A stretch of 64,000 nucleotides of DNA from Siphonodentalium dalli (GCA_032622095.1 CP136064.1:190017794-190081793), one strand, 5' to 3'. Numbered from the stretch's first letter, positions 48,380 through 61,341 are shown. The notes: generated by a model from the sequence alone, not told the origin. Program-made: numbers and translations.

Positions 48380-49154
48380 TTTTCTAAAATGACGCTGTTG
48401 TTGTCAGGGGCAGCAAAACTTTGTGTCGCCGATTTCCTTAAAAAACTTATACATAATCAACGGATGGGGAGAAGGGCACCAAAATTAATAATTATTTTAT
48501 TTTTAGCGCAGATTTCCACCAAATTTATACATATTCTTATCTATGATATGAAGAATCTACAAACGTGTGGTTTAAATATACCAAACTGGCGCCGTTTAGG
48601 TGAGAGATGGAGGGGGCACTTAATTTTAAGCGAATTTGTTTAGTCGCCGATTTCCACATAACTTATATATAGCCTTTATGGCCAAAAGGTGTCAAAAGTG
48701 GAGCCGCTCGAGTCAGGGATGGGGATGAGCACCGAAAACTGATAAACAAATGTTTAGCGACACCAAATTCATAAACGTTATTCTCCCGTGATATGAAGAA
48801 TTAAATCTCGTGAATTAAAAACGCCACATTTGGTGCCTATATTTGCCAATGGCTGTCTGTTTGTTCTATATATTTCAAGGGGGACCATCAAACGATGGCA
48901 CAAAATGGGTTTAACGTGGTAATATGTTACGGGGAGGATAATAGTGCAGCTTAATTTTTCTAAAGTGACATGTTGGTGACAGGGACAGAAAAGAGGCAAC
49001 AGAAATGATGAAATATTTTTGTCGCTGATGTTCACCAAACGTGTACATATCATTTCCATGATATGGGGTCTTTCGAGTCAGGTGTACGGAGGGGGGGGGG
49101 GCTCTAAGAGTGATAACAATGTTTTAGCGCCGATTTCCAACAAATTGATATATT
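48380..49154. repeat. Diverged repeat array left of palindrome II
   Basis: Units contain (T)CGCCGATTTCCA(C/A)C, AAATTTATACAT-like, a CATGATATGAAGAAT-like phrase, GGCGCC-like and GGGGGCAC(T)-like phrases. The same family resumes at 55540-55920 on the other side of the 6-kb palindrome. An 11-base G run lies at 49091-49101. Confidence 0.6.
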
Positions 49155-52100
49155 AGTTGGGGAGCCCGCATATGTTCTATTTACACTTTTGCGTACAAAA
49201 GGTTTGACCAACTAAAGTTGGTACCAATAATAGAACATTCTGAAAAACCGATTTCTTAAGTTGCGCATTCCTGGGGTTTAGGGGCTGCTGAACCCCAAAA
49301 AGTGCAAAAAATCACTTCTATTTACACTTCCGCGTACATCGATGAATTTTGGTTTGATGATACTCCTAAGTGTACTCATTAAGAAAACACAACTTAAGAA
49401 AGGGATTTTCCTGGGGTTTTCAGATAAGAAAGGGGGTCCCATGCTGAACCCCAAAACGTGATTTTTCACTTTCTTTTACACTTTCGCGTACATCCATAAT
49501 TTTTGGTCTCAAAGTACTTTGATATATACTAATTATAAAAACACAACTTAAGAAGCAACTTTTCCTGGGGTTTTAAGATAAGAAGGGGGTCATCGGGTCA
49601 CCCCTCAAAACGTAAAAAATCACTTTTATTTATATGATTGCATTTGTCCAACGTGTGTGTATGTGCGTACATCCCTTGTACGTTGCACTATTACAACCAA
49701 TACATCCCTAAATCGATACGATCAACTTAAGAAATATATATTCATGTCGTTTTCTGATAAGAACGAGACTTGTTACCCCCCCCCCCCCCCAACCCGATCC
49801 ATTTTCTAGAACTATAAGTGAGCCAGTTTTATGAAAATTATAGCGGGAAAATCTAGTAAAATGTACACAAATGTATACATTTTCGTGAAGCTAAGACATA
49901 ATGACACTTTTCTGGGCCAAAATTGAAACTTACCATCCAATATGGCCGCCAAAATGGCTGCCGGAAGTTGAAAATATGACATTTTTTCACAAATATCTTC
50001 TAGATCAATTCATGCTGTTTGGAACTGGTTGAGTAATGCAACTTTATTTTGTGTTTTTTATATTAACTGATCATTGGAGCAATTAAATATGCAATTATTG
50101 GGGTCCTAACCCCTTCCGATCCCTCAAATATTCGATTTTACAGAACGCAGTACAAAATTTTACCCAAAAAATCACAATTGGGATTCTAGTCATATTTCAA
50201 CAAGAAATGAAAAGAACATTGTAATGTAAGTGAGGCATATCATTACCTATGAATATTCCAAATCTCTGGAACCATAAATCTTACCTTGGCTCAAAATGGC
50301 TGCGAAAATGGCCGCTAAAATATGGAAAATGGTAAATATTGCCCCAGGGTGTCCTGCAATCGCTTACAAGTTGTGGTTGATGTACACAATTGGCTAATCT
50401 GTTTTCTATACATTGCATACTAACATGTCTGATGCACCATGGATCATTTTTACTATTGTCACCACTGACATTTACCAGAAATATTGGACATAAATATCGG
50501 CAAGAATTCACTTTTCGGGGTTCGACCATTTGTTCAAGTAAAATGTAACTATCTTTGGATTGAAAGGTGTTTATTGTTTTGGTCTATCTTAAATGTGTCA
50601 CACTACGGTGTTTATAGACTAAATTGCTCAAGATGGCTTCCAAAATGGCAACCAAATTTGTAAAAAGTTAAAAGTTAACATATCCCGAACATTATTCTCT
50701 GCGTTATCCGAAAAAAGTGGCAAATTGTGACTCACTTGGTTATTGTACGTGTTAGTTACAATGTAATTAACTGACAACTACGTTCTATTATGTTTGTCCC
50801 AGTTCAGTATGGGGCATGACAAATTCATTATAAAGTTGCAGTATGGAATTTTGCGGAGAACCATATTATTGAAAGGAAATGGGCAGAACTTTGAGACTGA
50901 ACTGAGATGAACCATGATATGTGGGTATTCTGGCCCATTATGATAAAAATTTATCAACTGGATACAGGGTGGAAGCCAAGATGGTAGCCAGGGAGTTATG
51001 ACCATAGATGAGGATAATAGGTATACAGGGAGTTATTGTATGGTCATGAATGGTGTGTGGGTATATAGGGAGTGCCCTGTTGGTAACGGTGGGCGTATAT
51101 TTATATATGTTGTGGATGTGTTTTCATTGGTGGTGTATGGGGAGTAGATTTATTATCATGGATGGCGTGTATGAGTATGGCAAGTATGGAACTTATGAGT
51201 GGTCGTATGTGCGGATATTGGTATATCTGGAAGGGCTCATCATTGGTGATGTGCATATGTAAACCTGGATTTACTCCATGGTCATGGGTATGGCGAATAG
51301 GTATATATGTAGTGGCTGTATGGTCCATGTGAGGTGAATATGTATACATTGAGTGACTGTATGATCGTGAATGTAGTGAATATGTATACATAGAGTGACT
51401 ATATGGTCGGTGTAGGTGTTCATGCATGGTGACTCGTGGCTGTGTCGTCATTTGTGGTATGTACGGGTATAACCAAGTATGGCTGTATGATCAGGTGTAC
51501 TAGTACATGTACGTGTATTAAGTGGGTGACTGTGTTGTCATCTGTGTGGTGTTTATGTACATATGGAGTGACTGGGGTAATGGGTGGGTTGTACATGTGT
51601 ACCTTGAGTGGCTATCGCTTTCCACAATAACCCGAGGATATGTTAATCAATAGAGAGGTCATGTCATATCGTGGAAAGCGATAGTCACCCATTAACACAC
51701 AGTCATTACATATATACATAAACACCACAGACATAACAATATAGTTACCCACTGTATACATGTACACCTGACCCATGACCACGGATGACCATACAGCCAT
51801 GCGTCACAATGCAGGCACACCGGGTATACTCCTAAACATGACCCATAACCATATAGTCACTCCATGTATACTCATTCATCTCACCATTTGCCATAAGGTC
51901 ATCCCCTGTATACCTATTCTCCAAACGCATGGTCAAATGGACAATCAATATATACATCAACACCACAACAATGACCATAAAGTCATTCCGGTATACATAT
52001 GCACATCACCAATGGCCATATAGCCACTCGCTTCATACACATACCCTCACCCATGTTACCTGGTATACTCCTTCACCTTACCTATGGCCATATAGTCACC

Positions 52101-55100
52101 CCGTGTGTACCTATTCAAAACATTCATACACGGTCATGGTCAATCCTTGTATTCATATTCACCCCAACAGTGGCCATGTCAATCCCTGTATTCCTATTTG
52201 TCACACCATAGCCGAATAGCTACTCAAGATATACTAATACACCCCAGCCATGTCAGTATAGTCACTCCATGTATGCATATGTACCTCATCCATGGCCATA
52301 TAGCCACTCGCTATATACACATATCCCTCGCCCATGACAATAAAGCAACACGTGTGTGTACTGGTATAACCCACACATGACGATACCGACACGAGTCAAC
52401 AAACAGGAACACCAGGTACATGTATACCCATACGCCTGTCACCCCCTGTATATATGTGCATTACAGTTATGATCATACAGTCACTACTTGTATACCTACA
52501 TGTACTCATCTCACCATTAACCATAGTCACTACATGTATACCTATTCGACACACATAGTCATATAACCACTTGATATACGTATGCAGCCCATCATAGACC
52601 ATAGATTCGCTCCAGGTATACACGTAACGCTCACTAATGGCCATTCAGCCCTTCCAGATATACAAAAAAACCCGCACATACGACCACTCAAACAATCCAT
52701 ACTTGCATATACACCTCACACATGACAATTCAGCAATTCACTGTATAATCATACACGCCATCCATAATAATACAGCTAAGACCTATACACCCACCAATGA
52801 TAATACATCCACGATATATATAAATATACATCACACCCGTTACCACAAGGACACTCCCTATGTACCCACACGCTCGATAATGTCCACCAGCTTACTCCAG
52901 GTATTCATATTCAATCATGACCGTACAGTCATTCCATGTATACCTATACACATTACCCGTAACCATAAAATCACTACCTATTTATCCACACACCACATCC
53001 ATGATCATACAGACAACACATGTACATCCCACCCATGACCTTACAGTCACTCCATATATACATAATCAACACATAGATGGCCATGTAGATATATCCATAC
53101 ACCACACCAATGACCATACAGGCACACCGGATGCACCCGTACTGGATATACACAATCATACACCATACAGTCACTCCATGCATACCGATTCACCTCACAC
53201 CTGACCATGACCTCTCCCTGTATACCTAGATGCATCTTACCATGGACAACCCACTTATAACCATATAGTCACTCATTGTATACCTACTCACATCAGTCAT
53301 GACATACAATAACTCCATGTATACCTATTCACCTCACATATGATCACAGAGTAACTCCCTGGCTACGATCTTGGCATCCACACTGTATCCTGTAGACATT
53401 TTTTTATCATAATGGACCAGAATAGCCAAAGATTATGGTCCATCTCAGTTCTGTCTCAAAGTTCTGCCCATTTCCTTTCAATAAATATGGCCATAATCAC
53501 AAAAGAGGTTCTCGGCAAATTACATACTTTAAAATGAATGCCCCATACGGAACTGTGACAACTGGGAATAGAACATGTAGTTGTCAGTTAATTAACTAAC
53601 ACGTATAATAACCAAGTGAGTCACAATTTGCTATCTTTTCAGATAATGCAGAGAATGTTCGGGGTATATGTTAAAAAAATAGCATTTTACAAATTTGGTT
53701 GCCATTTTGGAAGCCATCTTGAGCTTTGATAAATTTGGTCTATAAACACCGTAGTGTGACACATTTAAGATAGACCAAAACAATAATCACCTTTCAATCC
53801 AAAGATAGTTATATTTTACCTGATAAAATGGTTCAAACCTGAAAACTGAATTTTTTGCCAATATTTATGTCAAGTTTTTTAGAGAAAAGTCCAATATTTT
53901 TGACGATGTCAGTGGTGAAAATAGAAAAATTAACCATGGTGCATCAGACATGTTAGCATTCAATGTATAGAATGCAGAATGGCCAATTTTATACATCAAC
54001 ACAACTTGTAAGCGATTGCAGGACACGCTGGTGTAATATTTACCATTTTCCATATTTTGGCGGCCATATTGGCAGCCATTTTGAGCCAAAGTAAGAATTT
54101 TGGTTCCAGTGATTTGGAATATGCATAGGTAATGATATGCCTTTCTCACATTACAAAGTTCTGTTCATTTCTTGTTGAATATGACTAGAATCACAATTGT
54201 GATTTTTTTGGTGAAATTTTATACCGCATTCTGTACAATCAAATTGTTGAGGGATCGGAAGGGGTTAGGAGCCCAATAATTGCATATTTAATTGCTCCAA
54301 TGATCAGTTAATATAAAAAACACAAAATAAAGTTGCATTACTCAACCAGTTCCAAACAGCATGAATTGATCTAGAAGATATTTGTGATAAAATGTCATAT
54401 TTTCAAATTCCGGCAGCCATTTTGGCGGCCATCTTGGATGGTGAGTTTCAATTTTGGCCCAAAAAAGTGTCATTATGTCGTAGCTTCACGAAAATATATA
54501 CATTTGTGTACATTTTACTAGATTTTCCCGCTATAATTTTCATAAAAATGGCTCACTTATAGTTCTAGAAAATTGATCGGGTTGTGGGGGGGGGGGGGGG
54601 GGGTAACAAGTCTCGTTCTTATCAGAAAACGACATGAATATATATTTCTTAAGTTGATCGTATCGATTTAGGGATGTATTGGTTGTAATAGTGCAACGTA
54701 CAAGGGATGTACGCACATACACACACGTTGGACAAATGCAATCATATAAATAAAAGAGATTTTTTACGTTTTGAGGGGTGACCCGATGACCCCCTTCTTA
54801 TCTTAAAAACCCAGGAAAAGTTGCTTCTTAAGTTGTGTTTTTATAATTAGTATATATCAAAGTACTTTGAGACCAAAAATTATGGATGTACGCGAAAGTG
54901 TAAAAGAAAGTGAAAAATCACGTTTTGGGGTTCAGCATGGGACCCCCTTTCTTATCTGAAAACCCCAGGAAAATCCCTTTCTTAAGTTGTGTTTTCTTAA
55001 TGAGTACACTTAGGAGTATCATCAAACCAAAATTCATCGATGTACGCGGAAGTGTAAATAGAAGTGATTTGTGGCACTTTTTGGGGTTCAGCAGCCCCCA

Positions 55101-55224
55101 AACCCCAGGAATGCGCAACTTAAGAAATCGGTTTTTCAGAATGTTCCATTATTGGTACCAACTTTAGGGGGTCAAAACTTTTGTACGCAAAAGTGTAAAT
55201 AGAACATATGCGGGCTCCCTAACT
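49155..55224. mobile_element. Giant palindrome (foldback element II), about 6.07 kb
   Basis: The ends are inverted: AGTTGGGGAGCCCGCATATG at the left, AGTTAGGGAGCCCGCATATG at the right read in reverse. The arms stay complementary inward for about 1.8 kb (poly-C run 49776-49790 against poly-G run 54586-54603; AATATGGCCGCCAAAATGGC against its mirror), then enter a minisatellite in opposite orientations. The centre is CTATCGCTTTCCAC (51612-51625) against GTGGAAAGCGATAG (51671-51684) with a 45-bp spacer. The left minisatellite side is shorter than the right. No transposase frame was found. No clean target duplication was identified. Confidence 0.85.
51000..53375. repeat. ~42-bp minisatellite at the palindrome apex, inverted about 51,650
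   Basis: Units approximate CATATAGTCACTCCATGTAT, then ACCTATTCACCTCACCCATG. Left of the centre they run in the reverse sense (about 14 units); right of it in the forward sense (about 40 units). Unit divergence is high, with a recurring AGTCACTCC core. The many short open frames with THTHI/VTPCI-like repeats are products of the array. Confidence 0.85.
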
Positions 55225-55231
55225 ATATCGA

Positions 55232-55377
55232 GGATCTCACATGAGTTTCTATTTTATACGGAATTTATCAACCGAGTTCACTAAATTCGATTTGAGCCGA
55301 GGTTTACCGAGGCTCAAATAGAATTTAGAGGACGAGGTTGATAAATTACGTATAAAATAGGACGAGTGTGAGATACC
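55232..55377. mobile_element. 146-bp palindromic MITE next to palindrome II
   Basis: GGATCTCAC, CTATTTTATACG and AATTTATCAACC in the left arm are mirrored by GGTTGATAAATT, CGTATAAAATAG and GTGAGATACC. It sits 7 bp outside the right end of palindrome II. Confidence 0.7.
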
Positions 55378-55984
55378 TTTTATCATATGATCAAATAAAC
55401 CCGAAGCAACGCGAAATATTCATCGAAAACAACAATCATAAACTACAGCGATCGCAAGTTTTTTGAAGAACGCCGTGACGTCATCGCACGCGCTGATATT
55501 AAACGTGTCTATTACCAATAATTATGAAACTGCTTTTATGGCCAAATTATGTGATAAATACATATTCTGCTCCATGTTACGAGGAATCTAATCGTGTGAT
55601 TTAAAGACGCCAAAATTGGTGCCATTTGTGTGAGAGATGGGGGAGGGACGAAATTTTATTATATTTTGTTTAGTCACCGATTACCACTAGCATTATACAT
55701 AATCACCACCATGATATCAGGAGTATGGTGGTGTGGTTTACTCAAAGGTGGCGCCATTCAAGTCATAAATGGGGATGGGATGGTCAGTTTGATAACGTTT
55801 TGGTCAGGAATGGAGAGGGGAGGGGCACTAACATTGATAACAAAATTTAGTCGCCGATATCCGCCAAATTTATATATTTAGTTATCTCCATAATTCGTTC
55901 TAAGGAATTTTTGGCGTTAAAGTGTCACGACCTCGACAAATGGTGACCGAATTAAGTCACTTGAACAATTATATCTGCGCAACT
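55378..55984. repeat. Diverged repeat array right of palindrome II
   Basis: 55540-55920 carries the same CGCCGAT(A/T)TCC(G/A)CC, AAATTTATATAT and CATGATATCAGGAG-like phrases as 48380-49154, in the same orientation. No gene seen. Confidence 0.55.
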
Positions 55985-56745
55985 GTCATTTATATTGGAA
56001 TGGGAATCGGTACATTCATATAGTAAGCTAGCAAAAACAGACACAAAGAAGAAAGAAATAAAAGTATATGTTTCATTCTATTTAAGAGATACGTAAATTC
56101 ATGCAAAAATAAGGGACATATTGAGCCGTCAGAGGATGACATGTAGGAATGCCTCAAGTATGCTAACACAACTGAGTCTATCCCATTAAAGATAGTTTCC
56201 ACAAAAAAGATACAATTTGTCAAAAGAGATGGCAATGTACAGAATGTCTGTTAAAAATATTGGCCACAATGTGAAGTCAAATATAGTTTCTTCTGAGATA
56301 AAAGGAAAATTAGTTAGCAGCACATGCCTTTTCGTGAACCTCCAATACTGGCATCTGCCAAGGGTACATCTGCCCGATACCGATGACTTCTTTAATTTTT
56401 AGAACAGATTCATAGCCTAACATAAATAACTTAAAATATGTTGGGCACATGTAGCTGTGTATAGCAACATTTCTTTTGAACTGATAATAATTAGCCAGTA
56501 TTGCACCATGAACAGAGTAGCACCTGGAAATGTCTTTAAATCATATATATATCTTCATGGAGACATCGTGGCCAGGTATCCTCGAACTTTTAGTCTATAA
56601 CCCACTTCATTTATTTATACATCTCTATGTAAAACCCAATTGTCATGTTTTATCTTTGCGAACTAGTGTGTTTATATGATGTTCATGTTTTGATCTCAAT
56701 AAAAATATAAACAAAAAAACAAAACAAAACAGAAAACAAACGTCA
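55985..56745 (+). pseudogene. Possible decayed retrocopy of a membrane-protein mRNA
   Basis: One frame runs from 55985 to a TAA at 56252-56254. It starts VIYIGMGIGTFI (membrane-helix-like), has two stops, then SKNRHKEERNKSICFILFKR (charged, cytoplasmic-tail-like) and on to one further stop before ECLKYANTTESIPLK. AATAAA lies at 56698-56703 and an A-rich stretch follows to about 56745, as in an inserted polyadenylated transcript. The parent gene is not recognised, and the frame could be chance in AT-rich DNA. Confidence 0.3.
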
Positions 56746-57924
56746 ATTCCAACCACATCGACTGTATGATTTAAAAAATGATAACGTCTGAAGTACTCGC
56801 AGTTTTAAATACATAAATGACAATCACTCCGACAAGGTGATTCACTGCTTATAATACACGCATAAGAATGACATTTTGTGCTGCCCATTTTCAAATAAAT
56901 TTACGAGATTACGTGGAGCTCTTTGAGCAATAGTATTCTCTATTCCCACCAAATGTCCACAGCAGAGGTCCCACGTCGCTTTAACCCGGACAACGCCTGG
57001 TAACCATTTTACGTGTAGTACAACATAAATGAAGAAATGTGTCAACAAAACTTGATATGCTATTATATATCACAGACTTATGCTATAATATCTCGAAGGT
57101 GGATATCATTTTCTTCTTAATTAATAGGCCAGCCCTCCGCTGCCGACGTCATTAACAGCAGCATAGGGGCATAATCACGCCATCACAGTTGCCCTACGTT
57201 ATTTGTAATAGAGCGTAATTTAATCTTCATCGACAGTGTAAAACACCGCCCCGAAGACTATTGAGTAAGAGAAATCGAGAACAATGTTAACATATTTTTT
57301 GTTAATATATTAAATTGACAGGTAAGCGCATTGGTAGCTTGTAGATAATAAATACTATATATGCTTGAAGTAGATATAAAGTTATTTTGATCCTGATGCA
57401 GATTTGTGAAATGCATCCATGAATTTCTTAGAAAAAATATTTTGACTATGATATGCAATTGAAATTATTATCTGAACATTTCCTAACAATGAACATGAAT
57501 CCTTGCGAACTTATTTTTTATCTTTTCGTTTATCTGTCCTCTGCTTTTTTTTTTACCTGAACATTCCTCCACATTAATAATTAACCATTCCAATATCTAC
57601 TTGCATAGCTGAACGGGGTATTTTTTATTATGGATTTTGGGACTTAACCCGGGAGGATTTGGAAGGTGTTGTTTTCCCCATCCTCTACAACCCATGTTGG
57701 CTATTTTATGGGAGTTTCTGACATGGTAAAACATATATGTAAAACATGAAGAAAAAAAATTAAATAAAAATACAGTCAACATTATTTTGTTTAGCTTTAT
57801 TTTTTCTGCTTTCTGTTTGTGATGCAGATGTTGCTGCTGCTGTTATCTCGGAGTCATAGCCGATGGCCGCTAGTATAGTCGTCGATCTCCACCACTGATT
57901 GGACTGTGTGTGCAGAGTCGGTGC
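56746..57924. other. Gene-free stretch
   Basis: 57510-57600 resembles 32150-32275 (CTGCTTTT...TTACCTGAA...CCATTCCAAT). Nothing else recognised. Confidence 0.4.
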
Positions 57925-57966
57925 TGTTGTTGTTGTTGTTGTTGCTGCTGCTGTTGTTGTTACTGG
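57925..57966. repeat. (GTTGCT)-type trinucleotide repeat
   Basis: GTTGTTGTTGTT, then GCTGCTGCTGTTGTTGTT. The poly-Cys frame through it (57910-58212) is an artefact. Confidence 0.9.
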
Positions 57967-58023
57967 TGGAGATGGAAGACACCGGGCTGTGGTGGCAATG
58001 CTATGCTATGCTTTAATTGTCAA

Positions 58024-58580
58024 AGCTGCAAATTAATGCAGAACATGGATGTATACATATCCGGTGTCCCCGTTGGTAGTGTGTCCATCTCCAACGCGAA
58101 GTCGGCGGCAGGGATGTCCGGGGTGATTTCGGCTTCCGTGTCTCCGCTGGTCTCGATGTCGGCGGCAGGGACATCCGGTGTGGCTCCGGCATCCCTGTTT
58201 CGCTGGTGGTAGTGGTGACATCGATGGTGGGCTGTTCCAGGGCCAAGTGTCTCTCAGCTCCCTGTTTCCACGTCGCCCTCACGACTCGTATCAGCGTCTC
58301 TTCGTCTTCTTGGTGGCGGCTTTGGTTTCCTCTTTTTGGTCCTCGTGGTGGTGAAGGCTCCAGGCTGGTGCATGCATCTGTCCCCCAAAACCACGGCCGG
58401 TAGAGGGTTCTATCGGAGTGACTTGATAGTGCCTCCAATCGGCCCGTGTTTGCACGAAGACTCCAGCTAACACAATAGGCCGACTGGTAACCTCTGAGCA
58501 GGTGTAGCACCTGGCTGGGAACAAAAGTCGTAATCCAACCAGGTCTAACACAAAAATTCACGGTCGATCATGGAGCGCCT
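58024..58580 (-). pseudogene. GC-rich decayed coding region of unknown origin
   Basis: This block is much richer in GC than its surroundings. On the minus strand three frames each look protein-like over different parts: LDLVGLRLLFPARCYTCSEV, with a charged KAATKKTKRR end, in one; ERHLALEQPTIDVTTTTSE in a second; DAGATPDVPAADIETSGDTE and ITPDIPAADFALEMDTLPTG in the third, which stops at 58024-58026. The third frame contains an imperfect internal repeat (TPD(V/I)PAAD). This fits one coding sequence broken by small frameshifts. No family was recognised; it may come from a transposon. Confidence 0.4.
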
Positions 58581-60185
58581 GGTGCATGCGTCCTTCCCGT
58601 AGAGCGATTGATCAAGATTGAATATGAAATATGAATGGGATAATCCATTCAATATTGAAATGGTTAAGCAAGGCACAAATAATGGCAACAGATGTTGCAA
58701 TTCACTATGAGGGCATGGGTTTGTAACAACATCCGCATTAGATATTAAACAAACACACGCGGTGTGCCAGAACTGATATGAACGGACTTATAGATAGGAA
58801 CCCACGCGACACGTGTCAATCCACTGAGAGGCTCGATTAAGGATCCCGTGATAGTCGGGCAGCTAGGTACACCCCCTATGGACCCCCCCCCCCAGGACTC
58901 TTCCGGACCGATTTTGTTTTGTACCTGGATACCTCTAGAGTAGAATTCCGGATGTTAACAAGAAATCAACCTGGCCGCATATGACGTAATTCAAGATGGC
59001 GCCCATGACGGTCGGAAAATTTCGCGATTTTACCCTATGCCTATGTACATGACGATTGTGGAAAAAATAATTGAGATATGACATTAAAGTGAATTGCATT
59101 TTGTTCCTTATATATTTCTATGTTAATTGATATCAAATTTGTAAATTAAAATCCAAGATGGCCGCCAGAATATGGCTCAGAATTAATCGTCAGATATTTG
59201 TGATACGCTACCAACAGTGATTAGTGCTCAGCGCTTAACAGGCAGCAGTCACGATCGCTCTGACGAAATATGCAAGTTTTACTACATTTCTATCTGGATT
59301 TAACTTCTGAAATTCCACAGACAGTTTAGTTTCTGATCGACCACATGGAATTTCTAGAAATTATGCTGACTTCGTTGTGTTTTTTGGGACTTTTAAGGAC
59401 TTTTCACTTCACAATTCTTCTTTGTATCGTTCCGGTAATTGCACATTCAATCGCAATCCACCCTGATAACCAAGGACAAAGAACAGATTCAATTAGCGCG
59501 TGGACTACAATGGCATACAGTGTACAGCAACTCAAATTAATTAATTTGCATAGATAAAACATGATTACCGATTATTAAATAAATATAATGCATTTATCCC
59601 CACGTCAATTATCACTATACCGTGTTCTTGCTGATGGCGATACTTTCCATCGACTTTATTCCGAAATTAATTGGTCGCCACTTATCGCACATGGAGCCGA
59701 GATCTTGCGTTGACCTCTTGTAACTGTGTGTGCGCGTGTATGTATACTATTTCTGAAAGAAGTCCGCTGATATTTGTTGCCAGGCCGCCAAATATTCTCG
59801 TGGTGAAAAATAAAAGATTTCAAAAATCGATATCTAAGCACTCTCAGCTCTGATGTGTGGGTTCCTCTACTCGAATCAAATATTTTTACCCCCCCCCCAC
59901 CCGAGGCCAAATAAATAGTATAGTAATTTAGGGGCGTTTAATCGAGTTATGCAACTTTAAGTCATCTGATGCCAAATCTGCCTATCCAATGGTTTAATGG
60001 TATTCCCCGGTCAATTTACCAATGCATACCAATTTCCAGCGACCAGGATCCATGTTGGCTATAATGGTTAATTATGTAATTAAAATTGTTTACCAGTTCC
60101 CATTTATGTCGTGTGTGGTCAACGGCACCTAGCACATGTTACTCCTGGGGTCAATTTACTCTTGTATACAAGTCAATTTTCAACG
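58581..60185. other. Gene-free stretch with repeat fragments
   Basis: 59745-59895 repeats 430-600. AAGATGGC(G/C)(C)CC phrases occur near 58995 and 59155. C runs are at 58883-58893 and 59889-59899. The frame at 59345-59557 starts with a hydrophobic stretch but is otherwise unsupported. Confidence 0.4.
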
Positions 60186-60262
60186 ACCATACTATAGGAA
60201 GTCACCATCTGTGATTCGAAAGTTTTCTTCCTGTATGCATAGCTATTAACTCATTAAGTGTC
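60186..60262. repeat. Diverged fragment of the tRNA-cluster repeat unit
   Basis: GGAAGTCACCATCTGTGATT, CGAAAGTTTTCTTCCTGTAT, then GCATAGCTATTAACTCA parallels 61499-61557 in the tandem unit (GGAAAGTCACCATTTGTGAA...). It shows the sequence existed here before the recent duplication. Confidence 0.65.
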
Positions 60263-60969
60263 GGTGGCGTGATACCACGTCGCTTGAAAGACGCCATCTA
60301 TGTGTCGGCGACTAGATAACTCGTAGCCCAACAAACCATGCTACATAATAAGCGAAACTCACAATTCAATCTTGGTGCTCATGATTAGAACCCAGCCTAC
60401 TACAAGTCACATTTTGGGAGACGTATCTGTTTAATTTACAAAGGTGGCTTGTATATACGCGCATGTGCAGATTCAACTTGTGCACCATGGTGTAGTCGAG
60501 GATGTCTCCGTTCAAACGACGCATCGGGCAGCTCCGCATGTTGAGGCGTTTAGGAGATACAGCCATCTGAATATAGGTGGTGAAAATTGATGTGTCTTGT
60601 GGGCGTGACTTGTAGAGTTCAAACTCTCTGAGAGGTCAACGTATACAGCGTACATATCCGTTAATTGGAAACCGATTTCCGTTGCGGAAAGGGCGATTCC
60701 TATCAAGTCGGGCATGCCCTGATCAATCGTAAACTTGGTTTGACGCCAAACGAACTAGAAACGCTGATGTCTACAATGAGCACATTACGTCAATCAAACT
60801 CTGTGCCTTAAGGATTTGGCCAAATTACATTGAGAATTGACTATAGAAAAATATGTCGATAGATTAATCGTACAGTTTTAAAGATATCAAACTGAAATGT
60901 GGTAATCAGGGATTTTTCGACGCGCTGAATCAGATAGAATATTCAACGGGCTATACTACGATGGCCAAA
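60263..60969. other. Gene-free stretch
   Basis: No gene recognised. It ends at the left breakpoint of the tandem duplication. Confidence 0.35.
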
Positions 60970-61341
60970 AATATTGTTAAATGGACACAACTCGTTTAAA
61001 CCTCAAACAGTACGTATACCTAATATGGAAGTCGGAACAATGCAGGTCGATAAATACACGAAACACCGTTATACTCTAAAAATAGTCTTATCGAAATCAC
61101 ATTAATTTGACAGCTGTTTTCAATTATTTTTTCTCACAGATTGAGACAAACGCTCTTTATGCGTACCGTATAAGGAATATATAAACACTGAACGCTCGAT
61201 CTTTATTGTCTCGTGCTGATTAATTTTCCGAAAACAATATGACTTGAATAAGTCACGACATGATATGTATACATTTCATGTATTTCTCGACACATTTTGA
61301 CCCCGAACCGGGCCTGACGAGGAGGGTATGTTCTTTGGCCT

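Noticed and set aside
51690-53375. CRISPR-like regular repeats
   Set aside because: Units are contiguous, diverged and lack unique spacers; the DNA is eukaryotic. It is a minisatellite.
49147-55230. Target-site duplication ATAT around palindrome II
   Set aside because: The matching flank bases are inverted or low-complexity AT and do not form a convincing direct duplication.
57910-58212. Poly-cysteine protein
   Set aside because: The cysteines come from a TGT/TGC reading of a trinucleotide repeat.
59345-59557. 70-codon frame with a hydrophobic start, like a signal-peptide exon
   Set aside because: No donor site, partner exon or family motif could be supported; it may be chance.
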